Assembly: GCA_015179045.1 (NCBI GenBank)
Contig: WHUZ01000003.1
Span: 1,674,001 to 1,738,000, forward strand
Source of the DNA: Kalaharituber pfeilii
Lineage: Eukaryota > Ascomycota > Pezizomycetes > Pezizales > Pezizaceae
Direction of reading: 5' to 3'
Length of the DNA stretch: 64,000 bases
The position numbers and the translations under genes are program-made. The notes beneath the pieces were generated by a model. It saw nothing but the letters and a program-made list of their open reading frames with translations, was not told the origin of the DNA and made no database searches. Shown here one piece after another: positions 38,016 to 49,450 of the stretch. Position 1 is the stretch's first letter; each line of letters begins with the position of its first letter.

Positions 38016-38850
38016 ATGTTTGCTTTCCCTGTGCTTGTTCCAGATTGCGAAATGATGTAGTTCAATATATGTGTCATACACTGCAATTTTGCTCTGGGGG
38101 TTTTTGTCATAGTCTTTTTTAGTATTTAGTTTGGGGCTAGCTTTATATATAGTAAATTGACCGTTTTGTTTCGCTTTTATTTTTTTGTTTTTGTTTTCTT
38201 GTGTAAGTGTTGAGAGTAATTTGGAAATTGATTATTTGGGTCGACCTTTTTATATATAGGCTCCTGTTTTTTTTTTTTTTTTTTTTTTTTTTTCTTGCTT
38301 TTCGTTTTTACCTCTGAAAAATTAAGAGATTTAGTTTATGGCTAAAGACAAACGTTTTTTGTTCTTTTTTTCCCTTTGTATTTCTTGATTGAAGTTTGCA
38401 AGAAAAGAATCAGAGTTGGGTTGAGTGCAAAACTGAAATATTATGCAGTAGGTAGTTTATAATATACTCTGCTTTAGAAAGCGATGTTGTGCCGTGATTC
38501 TATGTTGAGATGCTGCTTGGTTACTTGCAGTTCAGATGCTTAGTTTATAATATTCTTATTCAGCTCCAATTTGCCTCCAAAGCCAAAAAATACAATTCAA
38601 CTTCTTTCAGAGATTTATATCACTGCTGTTACTGCTGCTGCTGCTGCTGCTGACTGTCTTACCTCTATCCATAACCATTGAATACATACAATATTCTTTG
38701 AATACACGCGCGGGTCTTGGAATCTTTCTCGTATTATGTCGTCTTTTACTATGATAATATATCTCTGCGTAGCACAAAGTCTTCGTTAGAAGTGAGTATT
38801 GGATAAGTGGAAAGGTGGAAAAGCTATGGCTATGGAATTTATTCGAGTTA

Positions 38851-38877
38851 TTTATTTATTTATTTATTTATTTATTT
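38851..38877. repeat. (TTTA)n microsatellite
   Basis: About seven uninterrupted tetranucleotide copies downstream of GEL1. Confidence 0.9.
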
Positions 38878-38965
38878 TTGTGGTGGCCCCTGGTTTTCGC
38901 TCCGTTGGACGTTAGGATAGGTACAACTAGGCTACGCTTGATGAAAACTTGTGAAAACAAGAAGA

Positions 38966-38968
<3 letters not shown>

Positions 38969-39008
<40 letters not shown>
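38969..39008. repeat. (GA)n microsatellite
   Basis: About twenty uninterrupted dinucleotide copies. Confidence 0.95.
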
Positions 39009-39011
<3 letters not shown>

Positions 39012-39773
39012 TTGTTTTATTATTATATTTATGGGAGATTTATTGAATAATTTGTTGTGAAGGAAGACTACTTGTGTAGTTTGTTCATATACGGTGATAT
39101 ATATTTCTCTCCTGCTCGCTTGAACTGGACTGATAAAACCCAATAATTAATACGTTTTATGCTATGTACTTTTCTGTGAGAAAAAATATTGGCCTTTAGA
39201 TTTGAGGCCAAGTATTTGCTTCTAGTTTTGTTTCAGTGGCATTACCCTCTATCTACCTAGTACTGCACTTGTATTACAAAATGAAATATCTTCCTCAGAG
39301 AAAAAAAAAAAAAAAAAAAAACTCGTTGTCAGAATAACTCCATCCAACATGCCCAGTTTCTAGAATAGACATAAAACCAAAAAAAACTCATTTCTTTTTC
39401 TTTTTCTTTTTCATTTTTCATTTTTTTTTTTTTTTTTTATTTTCATGACTTTGTGCCATGATACTTGCTGAGAGATTATGGTTTTTTTAGATTAGATTTA
39501 AAGCGGGTATTTTTTGGGGGATAAGTTTTTTTTATCTGTTTTGACGTATTATATTGGGGTTTTCGAGTTTGTGCGTTGTATTACCCTGATAGTATACTGT
39601 ATTACAAGTAAATATCCTCCTTAAAAAAACTCTATCGAACTAATTCCGTCCAACATTCTGCCCTATCCCCGGTTTCTAGAAACTAGAAATGTATATAACC
39701 AAAAAAATCTCTGTTAACTTCCGTATACCCCCTCCTCCTACCAAGGTACCGTACATTTAAAACAAAAAACAAA

Positions 39774-39774
<1 letters not shown>

Positions 39775-39804
<30 letters not shown>
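39775..39804. repeat. poly(A) tract, 30 bases
   Basis: An uninterrupted A run within the microsatellite-rich spacer. Confidence 0.9.
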
Positions 39805-39808
<4 letters not shown>

Positions 39809-40300
39809 CCTCTTCCCTCTAACTTTCATAAAAATAGCCCTGGAGTGCCGTCAGCGATTTTTATATATGATCCCCACCCCACCCTCTACCTATTATTTGC
39901 GAAAAACCAACCAATGCCCAGTGAACCGGTTGGTATATAGGTACTTACCTTACTAGTTAGCATACAGGGGCTGTGGGCGACATATGTAACTAGTTTGTTC
40001 AATGGAAACACTGGTTTCCTCGTATAAGATGTTAAACGCCTGGTGAATTGGGTAGAAATAAAAACTTGTGAGAAGGAGGATGAGGAGGAGGGCGAGGGAT
40101 GGCGTAGGTTAGATAGTTAGGTAGTCTATGGAGAGCTTTTAGAGAGGAAGCAATGGTGTGGATGTGGAGACAAGTATCGATATATATATATATCTAAGGG
40201 TAAAAGAATATTGGTAACAAAAAAAAAAAAAAAAGAAAGAAAGAAAGGTAATCAGAAAGTTAGTTTAGAAAACCCTTTACTTTTTTGATTACATGTATTT

Positions 40301-40332
<32 letters not shown>

Positions 40333-40760
40333 TTGTGGAGGTGGGAGGAGGAGGGAGGGGTAACTACTAAGTTATACGGAGATGGGGTTACGATGTGCTT
40401 TTTTTCCCCCTTTCTGTTTCGCTTTCCAAACAATAACGCGTGCATATTGCAATACTATTTAGCCAGGCATTATCGCAGGTTATTACCCTCAACCGTCCCT
40501 CCTAATAACAATGGGCTTATTACACCAATATCGCCTCCCATACTACTACAAAACCCCTTCTATCAAAACAAACCCCCCCTCAAAAAATCAAATTTCAACA
40601 ATTTCACTAATCTGCTTATATTGCTAACTGCTACTTGTTTTGTTGCTTCTTTCCGGGCTAATGGCTAACGGCTACAAACCACTTATCATATCATACAGTT
40701 TACCGTATAATACAAATTAACTCTCTCCACAAATACCAGTGTGAAGAGTGAGTGTGAGAG

Positions 40761-40761
<1 letters not shown>

Positions 40762-40825
<64 letters not shown>
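40762..40825. repeat. (GA)n microsatellite, about 64 bases
   Basis: Around 32 uninterrupted GA units, the longest dinucleotide repeat in the window and a likely length-polymorphic locus. Confidence 0.95.
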
Positions 40826-40827
<2 letters not shown>

Positions 40828-41508
40828 CTAGTTAAAAAGCGAAGACCACAAAACTCAGGAACTTGTATGGAACTATAGAGTACACTCTATCTCCCCTTAT
40901 CTTTTCCGACCCTCCCCGTCTCCGTCCCAACTATCCCTTTGCCCCCAATCCGCACGCACGCAACGCACGCAACTCAAGCGACCCGTTTTTCACAATGTTA
41001 AGCAAATATAAGAAATAAGAATGTTTTCATCTCAGAAAAACAAAACAAAAAAAACAAAACAAATAGAAAATAAATATAGAAAAATATAAGATACAAAAAA
41101 AAAAGGGTAGCCTCATATCGTTATGAAAATAAAACAACTATAGACAGAGCAGCTGAAATTGCACCACCCGTGTGCAAAACATTGAAACAACAAAATTACA
41201 ACAAGGGGAATCCGAGAATGCATTCTTTCACGCTGAAGCATTGAGAGAAGGAATTAGCAAGACAAGAAAGCCGAAAATGAAAAAAAGAAACGGGAGGCCA
41301 AAAGTTGATGAAATAGTAGGTAGACCGGTAGGTGGCATTTTGTACGTCGATGTAGTTTTTTTAATCCGAAACTCCAGGTATCACATGGTAGGTATATGCC
41401 GTTTTTTTCACTTCCAACCTTCACCATCCGCTCAGCTCTCTCCTTCACTACCAGGTCCGCTAAGAATGGCGGACCGCCTTATAAACCTCAAAAGTTGATG
41501 CCAAAGGC

Positions 41509-43435
41509 TCAAAGCCCTAGGAAACCGAGAAGCAAGCTACCTAGGACAACAGCTAGTAATACAGTTAGTGATACAGTTGCATCGCTAGACGCAGCACTAT
41601 CACCACCAGCATCACTATTCTCATCGGTATTTGTGCCGTTAGAGTCAGCACCTGCAGTACTGGTTGGTGCCGGGGTTCGGCTCGCAAGACCAGTTGAGCT
41701 TGATCTTGTCGTAACTGTTGGCGGCTGGTTCACACTACCGCTTGGGGAAGCACGCTTCGCAAAACCAATCTTTTGGTTGTCCATGTCGAAGGTGGCGTAA
41801 ACGTTCTTCAAAAACACATCCCCAAAGAGCCACGTCCGTGGACCAAGAATTTGCTATACCATTTCATTAGCATTGGGCAGTAGAAACTTCTAAAATAGAC
41901 TGCACTTACACGAGCCATGATGTAAGAGAGACAGAATCCAGGTAAGTCGATAAGTCTCTCCCCAATCCAGTCAGAAGGAGGGATACTGTACTTAACACCT
42001 CCAAAGGTAACATCAATGGTCTCGTTCAGGTTACAGGGGACCGCAAATTGCATTCCATCAGACTGAAGACCCTCAATATTATCATGCAATGCGATAGCAT
42101 CGTCTTCAGGAATCAGGATGAGTGAAGTCCCGGTGTCGATGATCACAGTGCGATTCTGGAAATCAATTTGCTCGTCGCCACGACTGAAGCCTTCAAGCTG
42201 TACCTCCCAATAACCATACTCAGAGATAGATGGCACCCATACCAAATCACCCTCGAAGTAATCTTTATCAACAGCACCAAAATGCAAGACTCCATCGCCA
42301 AGGCCATCAGAAGCGCGACTAAGTGCGACGCCGAACAGTTTGTCGCTGATGAGATTCTCTGCAACCTACTGTGCGTTAGCCTACGACGCCTGTAGCGAAC
42401 ATTTCGAAGAAACATACCAAGACTTCCATGATAGTGCTGGCTTGTTGCTGAGAAGCCTCAGGGAAACCAAGTCCCATAATCCCATCAATGACAAAATCAG
42501 AAAACTCCGATGATACAACTGTGGACAATCCAAAGTCAATGTTGATCCTGAAGCCAGCAAAGCTAACGTCATCGCGAACGACAATCCCCCGAACATCACC
42601 TGTTCCATAGGTGATTTGGAAGTTCCTTCTCTGGAACTCCAGTGTAGTTGAATCGGCTTCTCCGAAAGTAGCATGGTTGTTGCAAGCCCGCGAGGTGCAG
42701 TTGGAAGATGGTACCCATGTATCAGAGGATCCAGTATCAACCACTAGTAAAAAGGTTTTATTGGAGGAGCCAAATTGAACCTCGGAAAAGTAGGCTACCG
42801 AAGTGTCATACGTTAGCAAATGGAATGTTTCGGACAGAGGCAATACCAAATGGAAAAACGTCATAATTGTTTGTGGCTCTTACAAAAGTCATGGCCATCT
42901 TGATGCACGGCCAACGAATCAGGCGTTTTCGGTTCATTGGACCTCAGAAAATCAAAACTGTTCTGACGTTTCCATTTCTTTACACCTCTCCTCTCCAGAT
43001 TGGCAAGAGCATTGTGAAGTGCCTCTTCGCTATCGAAATCGGGCACATTCACACCTCTCTTCCGATATTTTTTGGTCACGGCGTTGGCATGGACAATAGC
43101 TTCGATTTCAGGCTCAAGCTCTCCCTAGTGGATGTGTCAACATTACTCCCTCTTTTAGTTCCTGCTGTGCAAAATTCCGGGATGCATACTGATCGAGGAA
43201 TTTTTTTGATCTTCATTTCCTTAACAGGGTGGAACTTCTGAATATCTACAGAGTGTCCGACTGGTTGAAAAGGCTTCGCATCCCTTGGGACCTTCAGAGG
43301 CTTCCATTCATGGCGATCGACTTCTTTAATCCTACCCGAAGGTAATTTGTTTGGTGTCGGTACATGGTATGGGTTGAACGCAGAAACTATTGCCGTCGAT
43401 AGAGCAAGTCCGTGAATTGCATGTTTGAAATACAT
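41509..43435 (-). CDS. yapsin-like GPI-anchored aspartyl protease
   Basis: A secreted pepsin-family (A1) protease, probably held at the cell surface by a GPI anchor, where yapsins shed or process wall proteins. Exons are 43435-43190, 43124-42884, 42794-42418, 42365-41910 and 41853-41509, giving 554 residues; introns are 65, 89, 52 and 56 bp. A signal peptide covers about residues 1-19. The propeptide of about 140 residues holds several dibasic sites (YRKRG, LERRG, KKWKRQ), suggesting Kex2-type maturation. The two catalytic motifs are DTGSSDTW (Asp182) and DTGTSL (Asp365), with the flap-region ITYGTGD between them and IDGIMGLGFPE as expected. The C terminus is a Ser/Thr/Ala-rich spacer followed by a strongly hydrophobic tail (VLLAVVLGSLLLGFLGL). 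The Met at 43435 was chosen because it starts the signal peptide; the open frame extends 34 codons further without hydrophobic character. Substrate is unknown. Confidence 0.92.
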
Positions 43436-46400
43436 CTTCGATATCAAGTTATTCGCACATGTAAAACGAGAGTGTCGCCCAGTTTGGTATTGAAAACGTC
43501 TGCCGTTTGCGAAGTAAGACACACACGCAGAAGTCAAATGCTTCTCAAACGGGTCCGCTTGATGCTGAGCTTCTGGGCTGGCCGAGGAACAGAATAGAAA
43601 CTGGAGGTATTATCTTTATATCTTTTTGAATCCTCTAATTCAACCAAATTTGAAGTATAGCCTGTCCCAGACCCGCTAATTCAAAAAGGAGGGTTCGCAA
43701 TACGACAAATAACTGTTGGACCCTGGGTGCTGCAGCTGCTAAGCAGGGCGGGATGACGGGCAGAGGCCGAACAAGTATACGTAAACCAACAAAGAGCGTA
43801 TGACAATTAAACAGGTTACGCGAGTGGGAAACTGAAGTTCGAAAACAAAAGTCAAATGGGTAGGGAACGAGGGAGTTGGGGGTATCAAGGCAAGGGGGGG
43901 TGGTAAGTATCTGGGGTGTGGCAGACTTTTTCGTTGGTTTATCATAGCGGTGCCTGGCATTAGTGGCTGATCAATTAAGCTGTGATGAATTTGGAAATGG
44001 TGATACAGGACAGACTCCGGATGTGAAACTTGTAACTGGTTTTGTGGAATCGAAGTACTAACTGTGCGTGTAGAGCGGACCAGATTGCGACCAGACACAG
44101 CAATCAAGTGGCACAATGCGGTGGAGATGCCGCAAGTTTACCACGCCAGGGGCAACTTCTGAAGAAGCAGCCCAATGTGAAGTATATCGCGCTCAAGGAC
44201 AGTGCGGTTCCTGGCCCCCCGCGATAAAAAGGGACGAACGGTTGTCCTCGATCCAATCGCTCCCCTCCCCGAGCGTCTTCTTCAGCCCGCACCCCGCCCT
44301 CGGCTGTGAGCCAAGACTCTCGGCGCGGGGGCCCCGCCCGGATGCGGCAGGAGGGACGCGAGATCCCCGGCTGGGCACCGTTGGCATCCCTTGCCAGGGC
44401 GAACAAAGGCATTGGGGGAGCAGCGCATAGGTACGCGGGACAAGAAAGGGCCGGAGGATACAATGCTCTGTGTACTTCCAGGCACGCGTAGGAAGGGCCG
44501 CAGGAGGGCGTCCATTCAGGAGCCCAAGGTGTGCCACGCAGGCCTGGCACGCGTCCTCATGCGAAAGGAGCTGCAAAACAAGTAGGTATGTAAGTAGGGA
44601 TAAGCTGCACAGCCCTAGGTAGCCAGCTGCTCAGGCACCTGTGCAGCCGCTGCTGTGTGAGTGAGCTGGACAAATCGCCCTCTGGCTGCTTTTAATAGCC
44701 CTCATGACAAATGTGATGATGGTGCTTGGTGTTGTCTTGCCTCTTCCTAGCATTGGCATGTGACTACCTGATTGTCTGGCAATATGCAACCACTTGCATC
44801 ACCTTTTTTTGCATGGCCAAGAGACAGCCGTGTCCGTTGTCATATCTTGCGCTCAAGCATGGAGTATGTAAGATTGCTGGAAAATGTATCGAGCAAGTAC
44901 TCAAGTACACGGCGGAATTAGTAATGTCTTGTATGATGAGCTATTGCAATTGGAGTAACCAAGGCCAGAGCCAGCTTATGTATGTATATTGCCACAGTCA
45001 TTTAGATTTGGGTGACTTGATCGCAAGATGTAAGTGACGCAGCGTGCCAGTCAGGTGTCAGTCGTGGGAACCCGTGTGTGTTTCATAGCTTAGGGTGTTG
45101 TCGTGCCCTAGACTTTGCAGCTTAAGGTCTGGTCAGTTCATATATTTCTCCCAGATTGACAGAATAAAAGCGGCAGAATGTACCTGGAGTAGCTCAGTAA
45201 CGTTCAGTGACTTGTGATCTACCCCAGAGAATCCCATTGCCGAGCTCCACTCCCGACACCTCCCCAAGCTACCTGCAGCTCATCTCCGCCAGTAGAAAAA
45301 TATCAATTGGTTCAAAATTCAAAAAAAAAGAGATGGCAAACTGGATCTGAGCCCCAGATTAATGCAGCAGCTAAGAGTTAAGCTTGATATCGTACCATAA
45401 TCGGAGATCTTCACACTGCATTTGATGTCATATCTTTCAGCATGAGACGCCAGCGTGAGACATCGTACCCCGCACTTTCTGGAGCACCAAAGTTTAGAGC
45501 ACACCGTTTGGAATGCTGCCGGTAGTCAACCATCAGCTAATGGTGGTGATCGCATATTCCAAATAGCGAAACGCACAACCACACCAAAGTGTCCATATCT
45601 CTGGTAACTGTGACCCTACAATAAATTAATATAGATGAATAGTCGGTTATCGGGGTATTTTTCTAACAAGATATGGGATAAATATGTATTACTCTCAACT
45701 CACAAATTGGTACATAATAGCTGTAGGTGTGAATGAATTATGATATCAACCTCTAAAGGCGCATTTTGCCAAAGAGTAGAACGCTCCGGCTAATTCGACC
45801 AGATGTACAAAGCTGCCGGCAATGCAATTGCGTAGTAGGTAAGCCTAAATGTCTGAGACAGAGAGGTGGGACAAGGGGGCATACTCCAAAAAAAAATTAT
45901 ACTCTAGAAGCAATCATGGTACCGATGCCTAGAATGCTGGCAACCACTGTAACATCAATCTGTTCGATTGGTTTTTAGAGTTAGCATCCAACTACTACAA
46001 ATCAGCTTCCTTGCACGTACAAGTAGTCTCGAGACTGATGTACAAGATGTTTGCTGGAATTCGAGATAGGTAATGGAAAAGCACCTGCGGCTGCGGGTAT
46101 TCCTAAGGTGCCAAATTGGATCAATGCATCGAGTCCTATACTTTAGATGCAGCTTAGATGTATGCAGATTAAAGGGTATCTAGATTAAAGACGTACGTTG
46201 AAAGCGCAATTATAATACCGGCCGGTATGTCAAGTCCTCTCTCATGAGGATCATGATGGGTTCATTAAAATCAAATTGCCTCATTGTAAGGCAATATCAT
46301 GCAGACTGTCGGAGTCACCACCGACTCGCACGAGAGAGCTCCCCTATTCCCTATTGGTTGTAGCAAGAGAGGATTTTTTGAAATGAACTTGCTGTGACTA

Positions 46401-47709
46401 CCACCTGGTCAGTTCATTGGCTGATGGTGCACCGAGAGAGCCCAGCATCTGGGCTTTTTCCTCCAGGGCAAAGAAATACCTATCCAGATTACGTGGAGGT
46501 CTGAGCTTCGATGCAGCCCGGTTATGACGGAGTTGCTAGGTGCTATGCAGCAAGTCAACACAGTTGATTGTGTGCATACTAGTCGCGCTCGCTCAGCGCT
46601 GTAGGGAGAAAAGAGGCAGCCTGGTCCCAGATCCTCGGCACTGTCAGTTAGTGAACCTTTCGTTGTTCCTCTACTTGAGGCGCAATGGTTCGTCAAATAG
46701 ACGTGCGCCTGTTATCTTGGAAAATGCATGTGGCATATCAAGACTGATAGACTGATAAGTCGAGCAGTTAAGTATATGAGCCTATCAGAAATTTTGTGGA
46801 TATATTAATATACCTCCTACTGAGATAGGGAGAGAAGAGGGAGCAGTCGCACATGAACGATCGCCATGCTTTGATTGTGCTAGAAGCGTTTCTTGCCCTA
46901 TGGCCCTATGCCCACAGTACTGTCCTTTCCTTGCTTAATTCTCAAGTAGCGATCGGTCTGCATCATCACCTTCTGCCCGTGAAGAGGACGAAGAAGCAGC
47001 AGCAGCAGCAGCTCTGCTACTTCTCCACCATGCCCTCTCGTGATCTCGCCCGCGCAGAGCCGCTTGCAGCATCCCCTTCCAGATGGGGCCCGGGGTGATC
47101 CAGCACGCAAACGGGTTAGGAGCCTGCGACTCTGCATGGGGCAAGCAGCCTGACCCATGCTGCCCAGCGCCCACCAAGCTTCCGTTTGCTGGCGGGGCGT
47201 GCAAACTGTCCGCCCAGCGTACAGTAACGTCCTTCGATGCTCCCATCACCTAGTAATCCCAGCAGCAGGAGCTGAGGGCTCGAGTGCCGCTCCCCCCTTC
47301 CGCCGTACTGCATCGAGGCTGCAGCGCACATGCCACCTGGGCAGGCGAAGCCGTCCCCCATCCTCTGCGCCCACTAGTCGCACACGCGCAGCACCCAGCA
47401 CCAGCAGTGCATCTTCCCACACCCGCTTTTTGTTGAGAGCCCTGTAGAGTCCACGGCCACCCCCCCCTCCGCTATCCTGTTTGGGCTGTGGTGTGTCAGT
47501 GCGGGCTATCCTCAGACGGACAATTTGGGCGAGCGAACGAAGGTTTGTTGGACTCGCACACCCAGAATCGCAGCCAGCCCACAGACGTACGGAGGTAAAA
47601 ATGCTTGCTTGTCCCCGCCAGCCCGCCCGTCGAGCTCTTAAGCTCGCCCTCTGCCGGCCTCGTCGAGCCTACCCCTTCCTCCTAGCTTCACATACCCGCA
47701 AGCAAAAAG
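43436..47709. other. spacer with decayed coding remnant
   Basis: GC-richer blocks at 44.1-44.6 kb and 46.95-47.45 kb have open frames on several frames of both strands, a composition effect rather than genes. The 44726-45037 open frame shows no domain. A frame-broken hydrophobic remnant at 45690-46257 is listed separately. The right end is the promoter region of the mitochondrial-protein gene. Confidence 0.5.
45690..46257 (-). pseudogene. decayed small membrane-protein-like gene, unknown
   Basis: Reading the minus strand gives, in changing frames, HHDPHERGLDIPAGIIIALS, then GLDALIQFGTLGIPAAAGAF, then IDVTVVASILGIGTMIASRV, then LTYYAIALPAALYIWSN. These alternate short charged pieces with Gly/Ala/Ile-rich segments as in membrane proteins, but stops and frame changes separate them. 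A GTACGT donor-like site follows the first piece, yet its phase does not match the next piece. No family is recognised. A gene broken by small insertions/deletions and point changes is the favoured reading; chance is the alternative. Confidence 0.3.
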
Positions 47710-48456
47710 ATGCAACAAGCCTTTCGTGCCGCCCGATCTGTCAAATATGGAGGTGCTTCGATAGTAGCCTCTGCCTCACGTGGAATCCACTCCACTGCAG
47801 TCAATCCAAATCCTGCCATCATTGTGGCAGAGTCTCGCCATTCGACTGAGGTATGTTCGGCTATACATCTGAGCTGTAGTCGGTTTCGCTTTACAATTGC
47901 TATCTCGGTTCATGTTCGGCTAACAGCGAGGCGTTAACCTTAATTAGACCATCTCGAATTATGAGGTGAACAACTCCAGAGCCATCTCAACGGGTGTTGG
48001 AGCTTTGGGTTCCCCACTGCTGTCGACCCCAATGAAGACGTATCCATTGGGTCCACGAGCAAAAGCCAACTTCAATACCTCAATCGCCCGTCAAAGCCTT
48101 GGATTCGTTCCTTTCGAGTCCAGCATCATTTTCCCAGCGCTTGATACACCTATCAAGGAAGCAGCGTTGGACATCATAGTGGTATGTGTCAATATGTTCT
48201 AGTATTCTAACATACCTCATTAATAATTGTTATATAGCCCTTCGTGCCAGACAACATAACTCCTGCTCGTCAGCCAGAGCCAGAATACAAGGTCATCAAG
48301 CCGATAATATTTACAGTCGCAGACAGTACCACCCACATTGCTGCCCCGTCAGCCATAATAGAGGGGCTCAGCTTCAACCTCTCATTCATACAGGAGCCTG
48401 AGACCAAAAAGGATGACAAAAATGAGGAGAAGATGATGAGGGCCTTGATGGTTTAA
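47710..48456 (+). CDS. predicted mitochondrial protein of unknown function
   Basis: Three exons (47710-47850, 47948-48181, 48238-48456) give 197 residues; introns are 97 and 56 bp and all junctions are phase 0. The N terminus MQQAFRAARSVKYGGASI is rich in Arg, Ala and Ser, without acidic residues, and is followed by SRGIHSTAV, the classic look of a mitochondrial presequence with a cleavage-type R-G-I-H-S-T motif. The mature part is soluble-looking, with no clear domain and no membrane span; the C terminus is Lys/Glu-rich. I do not recognise the family. Support for a real gene is the consistent splice pattern, three in-frame exons and ordinary amino-acid composition. It could be a lineage-specific matrix or inner-membrane-associated protein. 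Confidence 0.65.
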
Positions 48457-49450
48457 TTGTAGTGTCGGTGGGAGATTTGCTTCACAGCAGTTAACCTATA
48501 CCTATACCAGGTATAGTTAGGAAAATGTGTTGCATATCGATGACGAGACGCTACTACGGTGAAATCGCATAGGCTATATGATACTTGCACTTGCGACACT
48601 TGATTAATATCGAAACGGAGTTATCTAGGTTTTGTTTATTCATTGGAATGTTTTTTCAGTAGTTATGGGTCATGTTTTCTTTTCTTTTCTTTTGTTACTG
48701 TTTTGGGTTAATCAGGCTATAAGCTTGCAAATCACGACTGAACGCCCTACACGGGAAACTTGGGGTTTTGCATCTTGGAGATCAACCAAATTTGTATTTT
48801 CTTTCATCTTTTCTTTCGTTCTTTTATGGGCTTGTTTGAGTACCATTTAGGAGGGTCTTGTAGGTCGAAAGTGCAGTCTCAACGGCATTGCTGGGTTGAC
48901 TTTGGAACAAGCATGGAGCTCCAATGTCATGTTACGAGTTGATGGTAGGAGATGATGTATCATTGGTATCCATCCAAAACCCTTCACTCTCACTTGTTTG
49001 AACTGTAGTCTGTGTGTTGAATGCAGTACTTGTTGGCTTGGAAGTCCTATGATTCCTTAGTGCTTTATTTTGTTGCTTTTTGCTCCTTCCAGCTGAACTT
49101 CATTATTTATTCACACTAGCCTCGGGAATAGTTTAGTGTGCATGGTTTCTGCCAAGCCATTTGATGCCACTTCTTGAAGCCCCTAGGAATGTGAACAGAT
49201 TAGCCCAGCCATCAACCTCAAGGACTGTAGTGACACCCTTAGTAAAAAGTTCAAATCCCCACCGAGTTCCTCTCACCAGAGCAATCGCTATTCTTTCTTT
49301 GCATTTTTATAACATTTCCTTCTCTAACTTGTTCATACGCCTTTCGTTCGCGGCATAGCTTGTGTGCGCCCGTCCTGTTGATTCTGATTCATTCCTTTAC
49401 CTCAGCTTGAGCTTGCCGCCAGGCAGTCAACCGGAGCTTCTCGCTTTACC
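48457..49450. other. spacer between the mitochondrial-protein and J-protein genes
   Basis: This roughly 1 kb region presumably contains the 3' untranslated region of the upstream gene and the promoter of the J-protein gene, with T-rich patches. No gene is visible. Confidence 0.6.

Larger units (their letters stand above)
38016..41508. other. microsatellite-dense spacer between convergent GEL1 and aspartyl protease genes
   Basis: No gene is visible. About 3.5 kb of AT-rich DNA carries simple repeats at high density: T runs (38267-38293, 39420-39439, 40318-40334), A runs (39300-39320, 39775-39804, 40219-40234), a CTG-type run (38631-38652), TTTA (38851-38877), GA (38969-39008 and 40762-40825) and a TA run near 40180-40192. 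The ends are presumably the 3' untranslated regions of the two convergent genes. Confidence 0.7.

Noticed and set aside
44104..44576. Overlapping open frames on both strands in a GC-rich block
   Set aside because: Several frames are open at once, as expected from GC-rich composition; no domain or splice support.
46935..47447. Open frames with Ala/Ser runs
   Set aside because: Composition-driven (CAG/GCA repeats and GC-rich DNA), open on both strands, directly upstream of a real gene and more likely promoter.
49200..49275. Possible tRNA T-arm (GTTCAAATCC)
   Set aside because: No matching acceptor stem, D-arm or anticodon stem could be folded around it.
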